34,795 nt of DNA from Sulfuritalea sp. GTDB lineage: Bacteria; Pseudomonadota; Gammaproteobacteria; Burkholderiales; Rhodocyclaceae. A model generated the notes under the pieces. That model had not been told where the DNA came from. It searched no databases and saw nothing but the letters and a program-made list of their open reading frames with translations. The position numbers and the translations under genes are program-made. How positions within the stretch are numbered: position 1 is the stretch's first letter; every line of letters starts with the position of its first letter. Of the stretch, positions 23,530-31,998 are shown piece by piece. Location: contig JAUYSD010000237.1 of the NCBI GenBank assembly GCA_030696505.1, positions 1 to 34,795 of the forward strand. The letters run 5' to 3'.

Positions 23530-24899
23530 GCGCAACCCAACCGCGCTCAGAGCTTGTGGCACACGCGGCTTGGCCCGTTGACCGGATTAAAGACCACGCA
23601 GGGAAGATTGGCAGTGGTGTTACGCCATCAGGCGGCGCGGCATCCTACCTTGACGATGGCATTCCTCTATTGCGAAGCCAAAACGTACATTTCGACGGTC
23701 TGCGGCTCGATGATGTCGCTTACATCGCCGAGGAAACGCACAATGAGATGAGCGGCTCAAAGCTACGCCCCCGCGATGTGCTGCTGAACATCACAGGAGC
23801 ATCAATCGGGCGTTGCGCATTCGTGCCAGACGACTTTGGCGAAGGGAACGTCAACCAGCATGTGTGCATCATTCGTCCAGCAGCGAGGCTCAACCACAAG
23901 TTCCTGACGTACTGCCTATCCGCCCCGTGGGGCCAAGACCAAGTCTTTGCCGGTTTCACGGGCGCGTCTCGCCAAGGCTTGGGGCAGCGCGACCTTGGGG
24001 AAATCCAAGTTCCACTGCCCCCTGTGCCCGAGCAACAGCGCATCGCGGCGTATCTGGATGCGGGTTGTGCGGCGATTGATGCAGCGGTAGCCGCCAAACG
24101 CCGCCAACTCGAAACCCTCGACGCGCTCCGCAAGTCCATTGTTTACCGCGCCGTCACGAAGGGTTTGAATCCTACCGCGCCAAGCCGTACCTCGGGCGTG
24201 GCGTGGTTCGGTGAGATCCCTCAGCACTGGCGCTGCGAACATCTCAAGCGTTTTAGCAAGCGTATTCAGGCCGGAATGACCCCGCCCACAAACACACCGG
24301 AGTACTATTTTGACGGCACTATTCCATGGTTCGCGCCCGGCAGTTTCAACGGCGATATTGACCTGCGGGAACCTCGCAAACTCATCAACGAACTCGCTCG
24401 AAGCGAAGGGGAGTTGCGGATTTTTCCCGCCGAGACGGTGTTTGTCATTGGAATCGGCGCCACCATTGGGAAAGTGGGCCTTGTGTCGGCAGAGGCGTCT
24501 TGTAATCAGCAACTCATTGGTATCGTGTGCGGTCATCGAATGCACAGCCGCTTCCTTGCCTACCAGTTCAAGATTTATGAGGATGTGATTCCCGGCATCG
24601 CGACGGCGACGACACTTCCGATTTTTGACCAAGTGAAGACTGGCAACCTCCCGACGCTTCAACCCCCCATCGATGAGCAAAGGTCCATCTGTGCGTTTCT
24701 GGACGCCAAGCTTGCCGAGTCGAAGAATATCGTTGCCTGTATCGAGCGGCAAATCGCCACCCTCACCGCCTACCGAAAGTCCCTGATCCACGAATGCGTT
24801 ACCGGCCAGCGGCGCATCACCGAGACGGAGGTGCGTCATACTATTGGCCGGATTGCCAAAACAACCGGCGCCGGTCAACGAGAAGATATCCATGCCTGA
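23526..24899 (+). CDS. hsdS: Type I restriction-modification specificity subunit
   Basis: This 457-residue HsdS has two target-recognition domains (about 15-165 and 225-375). They are separated and followed by conserved coiled-coil regions: VPEQQRIAAYLDAGCAAIDAAVAAKRRQLETLDALRKSIV in the middle and IDEQRSICAFLDAKLAESKNIVACIERQIATLTAYRKSLI at the end. The repeated halves are the classic layout for recognising a bipartite target. Its ATG overlaps the hsdM stop (ATGA) and its own end overlaps the ATPase gene by eight bases. The DNA target cannot be predicted from sequence alone. A short basic tail after the last coiled coil may come from fusion of spacer DNA. Confidence 0.95.
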   Translation: MSATQPRSELVAHAAWPVDRIKDHAGKIGSGVTPSGGAASYLDDGIPLLRSQNVHFDGLRLDDVAYIAEETHNEMSGSKLRPRDVLLNITGASIGRCAFVPDDFGEGNVNQHVCIIRPAARLNHKFLTYCLSAPWGQDQVFAGFTGASRQGLGQRDLGEIQVPLPPVPEQQRIAAYLDAGCAAIDAAVAAKRRQLETLDALRKSIVYRAVTKGLNPTAPSRTSGVAWFGEIPQHWRCEHLKRFSKRIQAGMTPPTNTPEYYFDGTIPWFAPGSFNGDIDLREPRKLINELARSEGELRIFPAETVFVIGIGATIGKVGLVSAEASCNQQLIGIVCGHRMHSRFLAYQFKIYEDVIPGIATATTLPIFDQVKTGNLPTLQPPIDEQRSICAFLDAKLAESKNIVACIERQIATLTAYRKSLIHECVTGQRRITETEVRHTIGRIAKTTGAGQREDIHA

Positions 24900-26001
24900 A
24901 CTCGACACTATCAGCGTCAAAGGCTTCAAGAGCATCGCTTCCATCGAGAAGTTGAAGCTTGGGGCGATCAACGTGGTCATCGGCCCGAACGGCTCCGGCA
25001 AGTCCAACTTCATCGGAGTGTTCTCCTTTTTGCATGCCATTCGCGAAGGTCACTTGCAGGACTATGTGATCAAGGCAGGCGGTGCAGACAAAGTGCTGCA
25101 CTTCGGAACGAAGGTAACGAAAAAGCTACAGATAAATGTTTCGTTCCAAGACGAGCGGAACCGGTACCAAATTGATCTGCAACCAACCGATGCCGACGAA
25201 CTCGTCCCGGACGTCGAGGTGGTCTATTTTTGGGACAAGGTGAGATACCCGACCAAACCCTATAGCGAGCTAATCCCGCGGGTCGGCAAAGAGGCAGGCA
25301 TCAGTGCACCAAAGTCCACAAAAATAGCCAGCTACGTTCGCGACCACCTCGACCGCTGGCGCCTCTATCATTTCCACGATACCAGCACGACTTCGCCGAT
25401 GAAAAAAACGGCGGATGTGAATGACAACCGCTATCTGCGTCCGGACGGCTCGAATCTGGCCGCATTTCTTTACTACCTGCGCGAGAAACATGAGGCTGCT
25501 TACAGCCTCATCCGGCGCACCGTGCAGCGAGTGGCCCCGTTCTTCGACGATTTTCAGTTGGAGCCGCAAAAGTTGAACCCGGAAAAGATCCGGCTGGAGT
25601 GGCGGCATAAGGGGTCAGATGCTTATTTTGACGCTCCTGCGCTATCGGACGGCACCTTGCGCTTCATTGCGCTGGCGACGTTGTTCCTGCAGCCCGAGAG
25701 CTATCGGCCATCGGTGATTCTGGTGGACGAACCGGAGTTGGGCTTGCATCCCTACGCCATTACCTTGCTGGCTTCACTGGTCAAGCAAGCCTCGGTTACC
25801 ACCCAGGTAATTATCTCCACGCAATCGCCGTTTTTGCTCGACCACTTCCAGCCAGAAGATGTGTTGGTGGCGGATCGGGTGGATGGAGGCACACAGTTCA
25901 CGCGGTTGGACCCAGCGAAATTGGACTCATGGTTGCAGGATTACAGTCTGGGCCAGCTCTGGGAGAAAAATGAACTGGGCGGTCGCCCAGGGGTCGAGTG
26001 A
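24892..26001 (+). CDS. AAA (AAA_21/OLD-like) ATPase inside the type I RM operon
   Basis: This 369-residue ABC-type ATPase of the RecF/SMC/OLD group has Walker A GPNGSGKSN (31-39), a signature-like ALSDGTLRFIAL segment, Walker B VILVDEPELGLHP (about 275-287) and an STQSPFLLDHF switch region. It has no nuclease domain of its own, but the next gene supplies a TOPRIM-like protein. Together they resemble the two-gene OLD/PARIS-type defense arrangement. The ATG at 24892, inside the hsdS end, is preferred because MPELDTISVKGFKSI is the family N-terminus. Base composition is more AT-rich than the flanking metabolic genes, suggesting transfer. The function is inferred, not shown. Confidence 0.85.
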   Translation: MPELDTISVKGFKSIASIEKLKLGAINVVIGPNGSGKSNFIGVFSFLHAIREGHLQDYVIKAGGADKVLHFGTKVTKKLQINVSFQDERNRYQIDLQPTDADELVPDVEVVYFWDKVRYPTKPYSELIPRVGKEAGISAPKSTKIASYVRDHLDRWRLYHFHDTSTTSPMKKTADVNDNRYLRPDGSNLAAFLYYLREKHEAAYSLIRRTVQRVAPFFDDFQLEPQKLNPEKIRLEWRHKGSDAYFDAPALSDGTLRFIALATLFLQPESYRPSVILVDEPELGLHPYAITLLASLVKQASVTTQVIISTQSPFLLDHFQPEDVLVADRVDGGTQFTRLDPAKLDSWLQDYSLGQLWEKNELGGRPGVE

Positions 26002-26005
26002 ACCC

Positions 26006-26698
26006 ATGTCCCGGTTGCTAATCCATGTTGAGGGTCAGACGGAGGAGGACTTCGTCAATGAGGTGCTGGCACCGCATCTGTACGGATGTGGCTACACGAA
26101 AGTCAGTGCCCGGCTAGTCGGCAATGCACGCCAGCGCGATCGGCGGGGCGGTATTCGCGCATGGAGTGCAGTGCGTAAGGATATTCTCCATCACCTGAAA
26201 GAGGATGCCGGTTGTCTTTCAACGACCATGGTGGATTTCTATGCGCTGCCCCAAACTGGCGACAGGGCATGGCCGGGCCGCGCGCAAGCAGCGCAACTGG
26301 CTTTTGCTGAAAAAGCCAAAGCGGTCGAAAGCGCGCTGTTCGCAGACATATGCAATGAGCTGGGTGCTGGCTTTGAGCAATGCCGTTTCGTCCCCTACGT
26401 CATGATGCATGAATTTGAGGGGCTGCTATTCAGTGACGCCGTAAAGCTTGGGCAAGGCATCGGCAGGCCCGATTTGTCGCCTAAATTCCAGGCGATCCGT
26501 GACGAGTTTGCGACTCCCGAGGAAATCAACGACTCGCCCCTCACTGCACCCTCCAAACGGATTTTGGATTTGTTTCCGCGATATGAAAAGCCGTTGATGG
26601 GAACCTTGGCCGTGCTTGCAATAGGACTCGATGCAATTCGGCAGCAATGTCCTTTATTTCGTGGCTGGATAGAACGACTGGAACAGTGGCCACAGTAG
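26006..26698 (+). CDS. DUF4276 (TOPRIM-like) protein paired with the ATPase
   Basis: This 230-residue protein carries the DUF4276 pattern: N-terminal LLIHVEGQTEEDFVNEVLAPHL with E9 and E13, RGGIRAWSAVRKDI, TTMVDFYALP (candidate acidic residue) and MMHEFEGLLFSD near 132-143. The EGxTE start and following acidic residues are what a TOPRIM nuclease fold would use to hold magnesium. It starts four bases after the ATPase stop and ends nine bases before hsdR, so it is an integral gene of the operon. I infer it is the effector nuclease of an ATPase-TOPRIM module; no activity is established for this family by what I can see. Confidence 0.85.
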   Translation: MSRLLIHVEGQTEEDFVNEVLAPHLYGCGYTKVSARLVGNARQRDRRGGIRAWSAVRKDILHHLKEDAGCLSTTMVDFYALPQTGDRAWPGRAQAAQLAFAEKAKAVESALFADICNELGAGFEQCRFVPYVMMHEFEGLLFSDAVKLGQGIGRPDLSPKFQAIRDEFATPEEINDSPLTAPSKRILDLFPRYEKPLMGTLAVLAIGLDAIRQQCPLFRGWIERLEQWPQ

Positions 26699-26707
26699 CT
26701 GCGTGAC

Positions 26708-29635
26708 ATGCCGAAGAAGCCACCAGAGATCACCTTTCAGAAGCACATCGCGGACTTTCTCATTCGTGAGCATGGCTATGGTGTGCTCGAACAATCGGAC
26801 ATCACGGACAGCGAACACAGCATCGCCGAAGACCAGCTATGGTCCTTCCTCAGGGTCACGCAGGCCGACTCACTCAAGAAGCTCACGGACGACTACGGCA
26901 CGGATGCGCGCGACGAGGTGTTCAAGGCGCTGCGACGAGAACTGGAACACACGCCGCTGTGGATGCTGCTGCGCCACGGCTTGAAGGTGCGCGGGCTGGA
27001 ACTGAGGCTCTATTACCCCAAGCCGCGCTCCGCCGAGAGCGCCTCCGTCCAGAAATTCGGAGAGAACCGCATTAGCTTTCGCCCGCATTTCTACTTCGGT
27101 GAAACCAATCAGGAGATTGATTTCGTCTTCTTCCTCAACGGCCTGCCCATCGTGGCGCTGGAGTTGAAGCACGAGAAGAACCAGACGGTCCATGACGCCG
27201 TGGCGCAGTTCGCGGCCCGCGACCATAGCCGTAGGATTTTCCAGCATCCCTTTCTCTACCTTGCCGCCGACACCAGCGACGTAAAGGCCGCGACCGATCC
27301 GCGCCGGGAGCAGAATTTCCGCTGGCACAACACCGGATTGACGAACACGTCCCAGACGGCGACCGAGTACCCAGTCGAGTTTCTCTATCGCGAGGTGCTT
27401 GCAAAGGATAGCTTGCTCGAAGCGCTGGCTTTCTTCCTCGTCCGCGTGCCCCAGCGCGATGCGGCGGACGACGTGCCGGAGCGCCCGGCCTTCACGCTGT
27501 TCCCGCGCTACCACCAGAGCCGTCTGGTGCGGAAGGTGGCCGACGATATCTCGGTGCACTTCGCCGCGAAGGCCGACATCGGCCGCAAGTATCTGGTCAA
27601 TCATTCCGCGGGCAGCGGCAAGACGCTGACCATCTGCTGGCTGGCGGACCGGCTGCACAGCCTGTTCAAGCCCGGCACGAGCGAGAAGCTGGTGGACCTG
27701 GTGTTCATCCTCACCGACCGCAAATCGCTCGATACGAACATCAAGGACGAAATTGAGAACTTCACGCACCTCAAGGATGTCGTCGGCCTGGCGCGCAAGG
27801 CTGAGGACCTGCCGCGCTTCCTGACGGGGCGCAAGCCGATCATCGTCACCACGCAGCAGAAGTTCGCCTGGGTACTGGAAGAGATCGAGAAGACCCCCGA
27901 ACTGAAGAAGCTCCGGGTCGCCTTCCTGATCGATGAAGCCCACCGCTCGCAGGAAGGCCAGATGGGCGCGGCCATCCGCTTGCCGTTCCGCTCAGATACC
28001 AAAGCTGCGGACGAACCGGATGCCGAGGCTCCCGAGCTGGACCCGCAAGAGCAACTCGCCAGGATCATCCGCGAGCATGACCTCAATCAGATGATCGTCG
28101 CGTTCACCGCCACGCCGGCGCCGGCCACCGTGAATCTGTTCGGCGAGGCGTTCGACACCTATTCCGAGGCCGAGGCCATCGCCGAAGGCTATATCGTCGA
28201 TGTCGCGGCCAGCATCATTTCCTACAAGACGCTCTACAACCTGCATTGCGCGGTTGTGCCCAAGCTGAATGAGGAGAAGCTCTATCCCAAGGGGATCGTA
28301 TCCAAGGCGCTGCAGAACGTGGCCTTCCAGGATGATGGCCTGATTCAGTACAAGGCCGAGGTGATGCTGCGCATCTTCGAGAAGGACGTGATGTCGCTGA
28401 TCGGCGGACGCGCCAAGGCGATGATCGTGACCAGCTCCCGCGTCGCCGGGCTGCGCTATTTCCAGATCATCACTGAGAAGCTCAAGGAGCGCGGCGCGGC
28501 CTACAAGGCGCTTTTTGCTTTTTCCGATTTCGTCCACCCGGGGACCAACGCTGCAATCAGCGAGTACGCGGTCAATGAGTTGAAGGACGGCGAGTTGATC
28601 GAGCAGCGATTCGAGGGCGACGACTACCGCCTGATGATCGTCGCCAACAAATTTCAGACCGGATTCGACCAGCCTTTGCTTGCCGGTATGTTCCTCGACA
28701 AGCCGGTGATGGATCGCAATGCCGTGCAGACACTGTCGCGACTGAACCGCTGTCACGAGGGCAAGGATCGTGTTGTCGTGGTGGATTTCACCAATAACGC
28801 CAAGACGATTCTCAAGGCATTCGTCAAATACCGAAAAGGCACGCCCTTCGAGCCGGAAGAGCCGGATCAGGATCTCTGCCCGAGATTGCATGCCGAGATT
28901 CTGGCGGCAGGGGTGTTCACGCCGAAGGATGCCGTTGATCTTGCCAAGCTGCTCGCGACCGGCACGGATGCCCAGGTACAGTTCTCGGTCAACGCGCTGC
29001 GGATTCGCTTTCAGGCGAGACTCATCGACCCGGAAGCACGCAAGGAATTCGTTTATCTGCTCGCCCGCTTCGTCAAGAGCTTTCACTTCCTCACCTGCTT
29101 TTTCAGCTTTGCACCGCAGATCAAGGGGTTCGCCACGTTTGCCGATTACGTCGGCCCGCAACTCATCAAGGCAGGCAGTGTGTCCGATCTGATGAAGCAG
29201 ATTCGCCAGACGGAAGTCATCAAGGCCGCCGTTGAATACCAGGGCGTCGAAACTGGCGGCGGCACGGTCAAACTCAAACCGGGTACGGGAAAGAAGAGTT
29301 CTGGCCCGCCCCCGAAGAAGGTATCCATTCAGGACATGATCGCGGAGATCCAGGCCAGGTTCGAAATCAGCGATGAGGAAGCGCTCTACATCAAGCAGGT
29401 CACGGAGGAGAAAGCCGCCGACCCGGTGATTCGGAGTACGGTCACCGATCACCGCGACGACAGCATTTATCTTGAAGGCGCTTATCGCGGGCAGGTTAAT
29501 GGCGAGATTCAGGCCGCCTACGATGTGCGAGGACGCTACGAAGAACTGTCGGATCTCAAGTACACCGACACCGGGGGTATCTTCGACATCATGGCAGTCA
29601 CGGTGATTCAGCACCATCTCTCAGTTGCGACATAG
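26708..29635 (+). CDS. hsdR: Type I restriction endonuclease subunit R
   Basis: This 975-residue HsdR has an N-terminal PD-(D/E)xK nuclease with EIDFVFFLNGLPIVALELKHEK at about 136-157 (D138 and the E-x-K pair). A superfamily 2 translocase follows, with Walker A in NHSAGSGKT (about 297-305), DEAH near 408 and the motif VAFTATPAP. A C-terminal HsdM-interaction region completes it. It cuts unmodified DNA after ATP-driven translocation. The length is usual for the family. It follows the DUF4276 gene by nine bases, so the ATPase-TOPRIM genes split the normal hsdS-hsdR adjacency. Confidence 0.96.
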   Translation: MPKKPPEITFQKHIADFLIREHGYGVLEQSDITDSEHSIAEDQLWSFLRVTQADSLKKLTDDYGTDARDEVFKALRRELEHTPLWMLLRHGLKVRGLELRLYYPKPRSAESASVQKFGENRISFRPHFYFGETNQEIDFVFFLNGLPIVALELKHEKNQTVHDAVAQFAARDHSRRIFQHPFLYLAADTSDVKAATDPRREQNFRWHNTGLTNTSQTATEYPVEFLYREVLAKDSLLEALAFFLVRVPQRDAADDVPERPAFTLFPRYHQSRLVRKVADDISVHFAAKADIGRKYLVNHSAGSGKTLTICWLADRLHSLFKPGTSEKLVDLVFILTDRKSLDTNIKDEIENFTHLKDVVGLARKAEDLPRFLTGRKPIIVTTQQKFAWVLEEIEKTPELKKLRVAFLIDEAHRSQEGQMGAAIRLPFRSDTKAADEPDAEAPELDPQEQLARIIREHDLNQMIVAFTATPAPATVNLFGEAFDTYSEAEAIAEGYIVDVAASIISYKTLYNLHCAVVPKLNEEKLYPKGIVSKALQNVAFQDDGLIQYKAEVMLRIFEKDVMSLIGGRAKAMIVTSSRVAGLRYFQIITEKLKERGAAYKALFAFSDFVHPGTNAAISEYAVNELKDGELIEQRFEGDDYRLMIVANKFQTGFDQPLLAGMFLDKPVMDRNAVQTLSRLNRCHEGKDRVVVVDFTNNAKTILKAFVKYRKGTPFEPEEPDQDLCPRLHAEILAAGVFTPKDAVDLAKLLATGTDAQVQFSVNALRIRFQARLIDPEARKEFVYLLARFVKSFHFLTCFFSFAPQIKGFATFADYVGPQLIKAGSVSDLMKQIRQTEVIKAAVEYQGVETGGGTVKLKPGTGKKSSGPPPKKVSIQDMIAEIQARFEISDEEALYIKQVTEEKAADPVIRSTVTDHRDDSIYLEGAYRGQVNGEIQAAYDVRGRYEELSDLKYTDTGGIFDIMAVTVIQHHLSVAT

Positions 29636-29639
29636 GGCC

Positions 29640-30302
29640 ATGAGCAAAACTATCGCACAGATGCAAGAAGTCGACCGACCGCGCGAGAAGCTGTTGCGGA
29701 AAGGCGCGGCAGCCTTGAGTGATCGGGAGCTGCTGGCGGTTCTGCTGGGGAAAGGCACGCCGGGGATGGATGTCATGACCCTTGCCGGAAAGCTGGCGCG
29801 ACTGATCGACGAGAAGGGTCTGGAAGTTAAAGCCGAAGACCTGACGCAGTTTGAAGGCGTTGGCGATGCCAAGGCCACCCTGATTCTCGCGGCAATCGAG
29901 TTCGCTCGGCGACGTATCAAGCCGGAAGGCGCAAAGATCGAAACCCCGGCGGACCTGCTGCCGCACGTTTGGCACTATGCCGACCGGAAGCAGGAGCACT
30001 TTCTTTGCGCCAGCATCAACGGCGCAAATGAAATCCTGAACATCCGCGTGGTTTCGATTGGCTTGATCGATCGGAGTCCGGTTCATCCGCGCGAAGTCTT
30101 CGCCGATGCGCTGGTTGACCGGGCGTCGGCGGTCATCGTCGCCCACAACCATCCAAGCGGGAGCCTTGAACCTTCACCGAGCGATATCAACATTACTGCC
30201 CAACTCAAGGCCGCTGGCGAAATCGTTGGTATCGAACTGCTGGATCACATCATCTTCAATCGTACCGGTTACTTCAGCTTTCTGGAGGCAGGGCGACTGT
30301 GA
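29640..30302 (+). CDS. radC: RadC family protein with JAB/MPN domain
   Basis: This 220-residue RadC homolog has an N-terminal helix-hairpin-helix-like part (ALSDRELLAVLLGKGTPG and FEGVGDAKATLILAAIEF, residues 20-90). A JAMM metalloprotease-like domain carries HNHPSG-x7-SD (near 160-174). The ATG lies six bases after the hsdR stop, so it is co-transcribed with the restriction genes. RadC's old DNA-repair role is doubtful; the family is common on mobile elements and in defense loci. This copy is probably the accessory or last cargo gene of the cassette rather than the housekeeping radC, which normally sits elsewhere. Confidence 0.92.
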   Translation: MSKTIAQMQEVDRPREKLLRKGAAALSDRELLAVLLGKGTPGMDVMTLAGKLARLIDEKGLEVKAEDLTQFEGVGDAKATLILAAIEFARRRIKPEGAKIETPADLLPHVWHYADRKQEHFLCASINGANEILNIRVVSIGLIDRSPVHPREVFADALVDRASAVIVAHNHPSGSLEPSPSDINITAQLKAAGEIVGIELLDHIIFNRTGYFSFLEAGRL

Positions 30303-30348
30303 GGGGAGCGTGCATGAGGCTGCGCCATGGTTTCGAACGGAATCAGAA

Positions 30349-30372
30349 CGCCGTGCCGCCAGCGCCGACTCT
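30349..30372 (-). repeat. Dispersed 24-base repeat, copy 6 (right of the defense cassette)
   Basis: It matches the consensus at 21 of 24 positions on the minus strand, in the 139-base gap between radC and the FAD oxidase. It differs from the left-flank copy at 21197 at two positions. Confidence 0.6.
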
Positions 30373-30407
30373 CGAATTCGATGTGAATTTGTACTTCTGG
30401 CGCGAGG

Positions 30408-30413
30408 TAATAT
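30408..30413 (+). promoter_or_regulatory. Candidate -10 element for the FAD-oxidase operon
   Basis: TAATAT lies 29 bases before the proposed TTG start. It is the only AT-rich element in this gap; the -35 region is not convincing. Confidence 0.3.
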
Positions 30414-30441
30414 TCGCCCCACACCCAACAGGATTCATCGC

Positions 30442-31998
30442 TTGAACATTCCTCCCGTTGAACCCGGCACCGTCGGCCCCTGCCCGGTAGCCCCCGATGC
30501 GCTGCAGGGCATCAAGCGCCAGCAGACCAATCCGGCGCGCTGGAACGGCGCCGGTTGGCAGGCTTTCGTCGCCGATCTGCGCACTGCCGGCGTCGAACTT
30601 GCCGAGAGCAGGGCCGCCTGCGGCGCGTATGCCACCGATGCCGGCGGCACCGCTTACGGCCAGCCGCATGGCGTGGCGATCGCGCGCAGCGCCGGCGAGG
30701 TCGCGGCACTGCTGAGGACGGCGCAGGCGCATCGGGTGCCGGTCACGGTGCGCGGCGGCGGCCTGACCACCGAAGGCGAATCGGTGGCCTACGGTGGCGT
30801 GCTGCTCGACATGACCGGCATGAGCCGGGTGCTGGCGATCGATGCGACGGCGCTGACGGTGCGCGTCGAGGCCGGCATCTACTGGCACAGCCTGGCCGAG
30901 GAACTGCGCCGCGAGAAGCTGGACTACCTGTCGGCGCCGCTCAACCTGACCTCCTCGGTGGGCGGCACGCTGGGCGTCGGCGGCATCGACGTGAATTCGG
31001 CGCGGCTCGGCTGCAGCGCCGATCAGGCGCTGTCGCTGCAGGTGGTGACGCCGACCGGCGAGATCGTCGAGTGCTCGGATACCGAAAATGTCGAGCTGTT
31101 CCAGCGCGTGATCCTCGGCTACGGCCAGTTCGGCGTGATTACCGAGGCGACGCTGCGGGTGCGGCCCTATACGCCGCTCTCGATGCACTATTACTACTAT
31201 TCCTCGCTGCGCACCGCGATCGAGGATTTGCAGATGCTCGACCGCAACGATGCCAGCGACTACTCGGGCATCCTGACCATCATGGATTGCGCGGTGAACC
31301 TGCTGGTCGCCTTCGACTCGGACGAGCGCGAGGCGGCCTTCCGCAGGGACTGGGAAGCGCGCCTGCGCGGCCATGGCGAGTTCGGCTTCGCGCTGTGCAT
31401 GCTCGGGCACTACGCCCTGCGCCCCTGGAAGGCGGGCGAGGCGCTCTACCTGCTCAAGCGCAAGCAGGCGGTGTTCCCCGAGTTCCGCCGGCCCGAGTAC
31501 ATGCGCGACAACAAGATGCACGACCGCAGCGTGGTGTTTTCGCGCGCGGTATGGAAGCACTGGGGCTCGCGCAACATGGTGATCCCCGATCTGGCGACGC
31601 CGGCCGACAAGTTCGTCGCAGCCGTGGAGCGCGGCAATGCGGTGTGCCGCAAATTCTTTGCCCATTACACGCTGTATTGCGTCGGCATCAAGCTGCGGCC
31701 CGAGCACCGGCCGCACTACGAAATGTCCTGCGTGCCGCCGGACGCGGAAGGCTGGGCCTATGGCTGCGAGTTCGAGCCGATGATCGAGGGCGAGGTCTAT
31801 AGCCGCGACCATTTCCAGGCCTTCAAGAACGCCATCTACGACATCGGCGTCGATCTGGGCGCCAGCTATTACCGCTTCGGCGGCATGATGAAAGGCTATA
31901 TCCGGCGCACCTTCGGCGACGAACTGGTGGACAAGCATCTCGCCATGAAACGCCGCGCCGATCCGGCCATGATCCTCAACCGCGACGTGATTTTCTGA
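30442..31998 (+). CDS. FAD-binding (PCMH/GlcD-type) oxidoreductase
   Basis: This 518-residue flavoprotein has an FAD_binding_4 domain from about residue 70 to 250: HGVAIARSAGEVAALLRTAQAHRVPVTVRGGGLTTEG, then LSAPLNLTSSVGGTLGVGGID. The C-terminal substrate-binding part has no standard GlcD tail that I recognise. The TTG at 30442 is chosen because AGGA lies eight bases upstream and the frame before it runs into radC. It overlaps the [4Fe-4S] gene by one base (TGATG), so the two probably form an oxidase that hands electrons through iron-sulfur clusters to the membrane, as in glycolate or lactate oxidases. The substrate is unknown. Confidence 0.85.
   Translation: MNIPPVEPGTVGPCPVAPDALQGIKRQQTNPARWNGAGWQAFVADLRTAGVELAESRAACGAYATDAGGTAYGQPHGVAIARSAGEVAALLRTAQAHRVPVTVRGGGLTTEGESVAYGGVLLDMTGMSRVLAIDATALTVRVEAGIYWHSLAEELRREKLDYLSAPLNLTSSVGGTLGVGGIDVNSARLGCSADQALSLQVVTPTGEIVECSDTENVELFQRVILGYGQFGVITEATLRVRPYTPLSMHYYYYSSLRTAIEDLQMLDRNDASDYSGILTIMDCAVNLLVAFDSDEREAAFRRDWEARLRGHGEFGFALCMLGHYALRPWKAGEALYLLKRKQAVFPEFRRPEYMRDNKMHDRSVVFSRAVWKHWGSRNMVIPDLATPADKFVAAVERGNAVCRKFFAHYTLYCVGIKLRPEHRPHYEMSCVPPDAEGWAYGCEFEPMIEGEVYSRDHFQAFKNAIYDIGVDLGASYYRFGGMMKGYIRRTFGDELVDKHLAMKRRADPAMILNRDVIF

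Noticed and set aside
21033-30441. tRNA-Asp as the attachment site of an integrated element
   Set aside because: I searched the right side of the cassette for a copy of the tRNA 3' end (GGTTCGAGTCCC and CCACTCCG) and found none, and there is no integrase gene.
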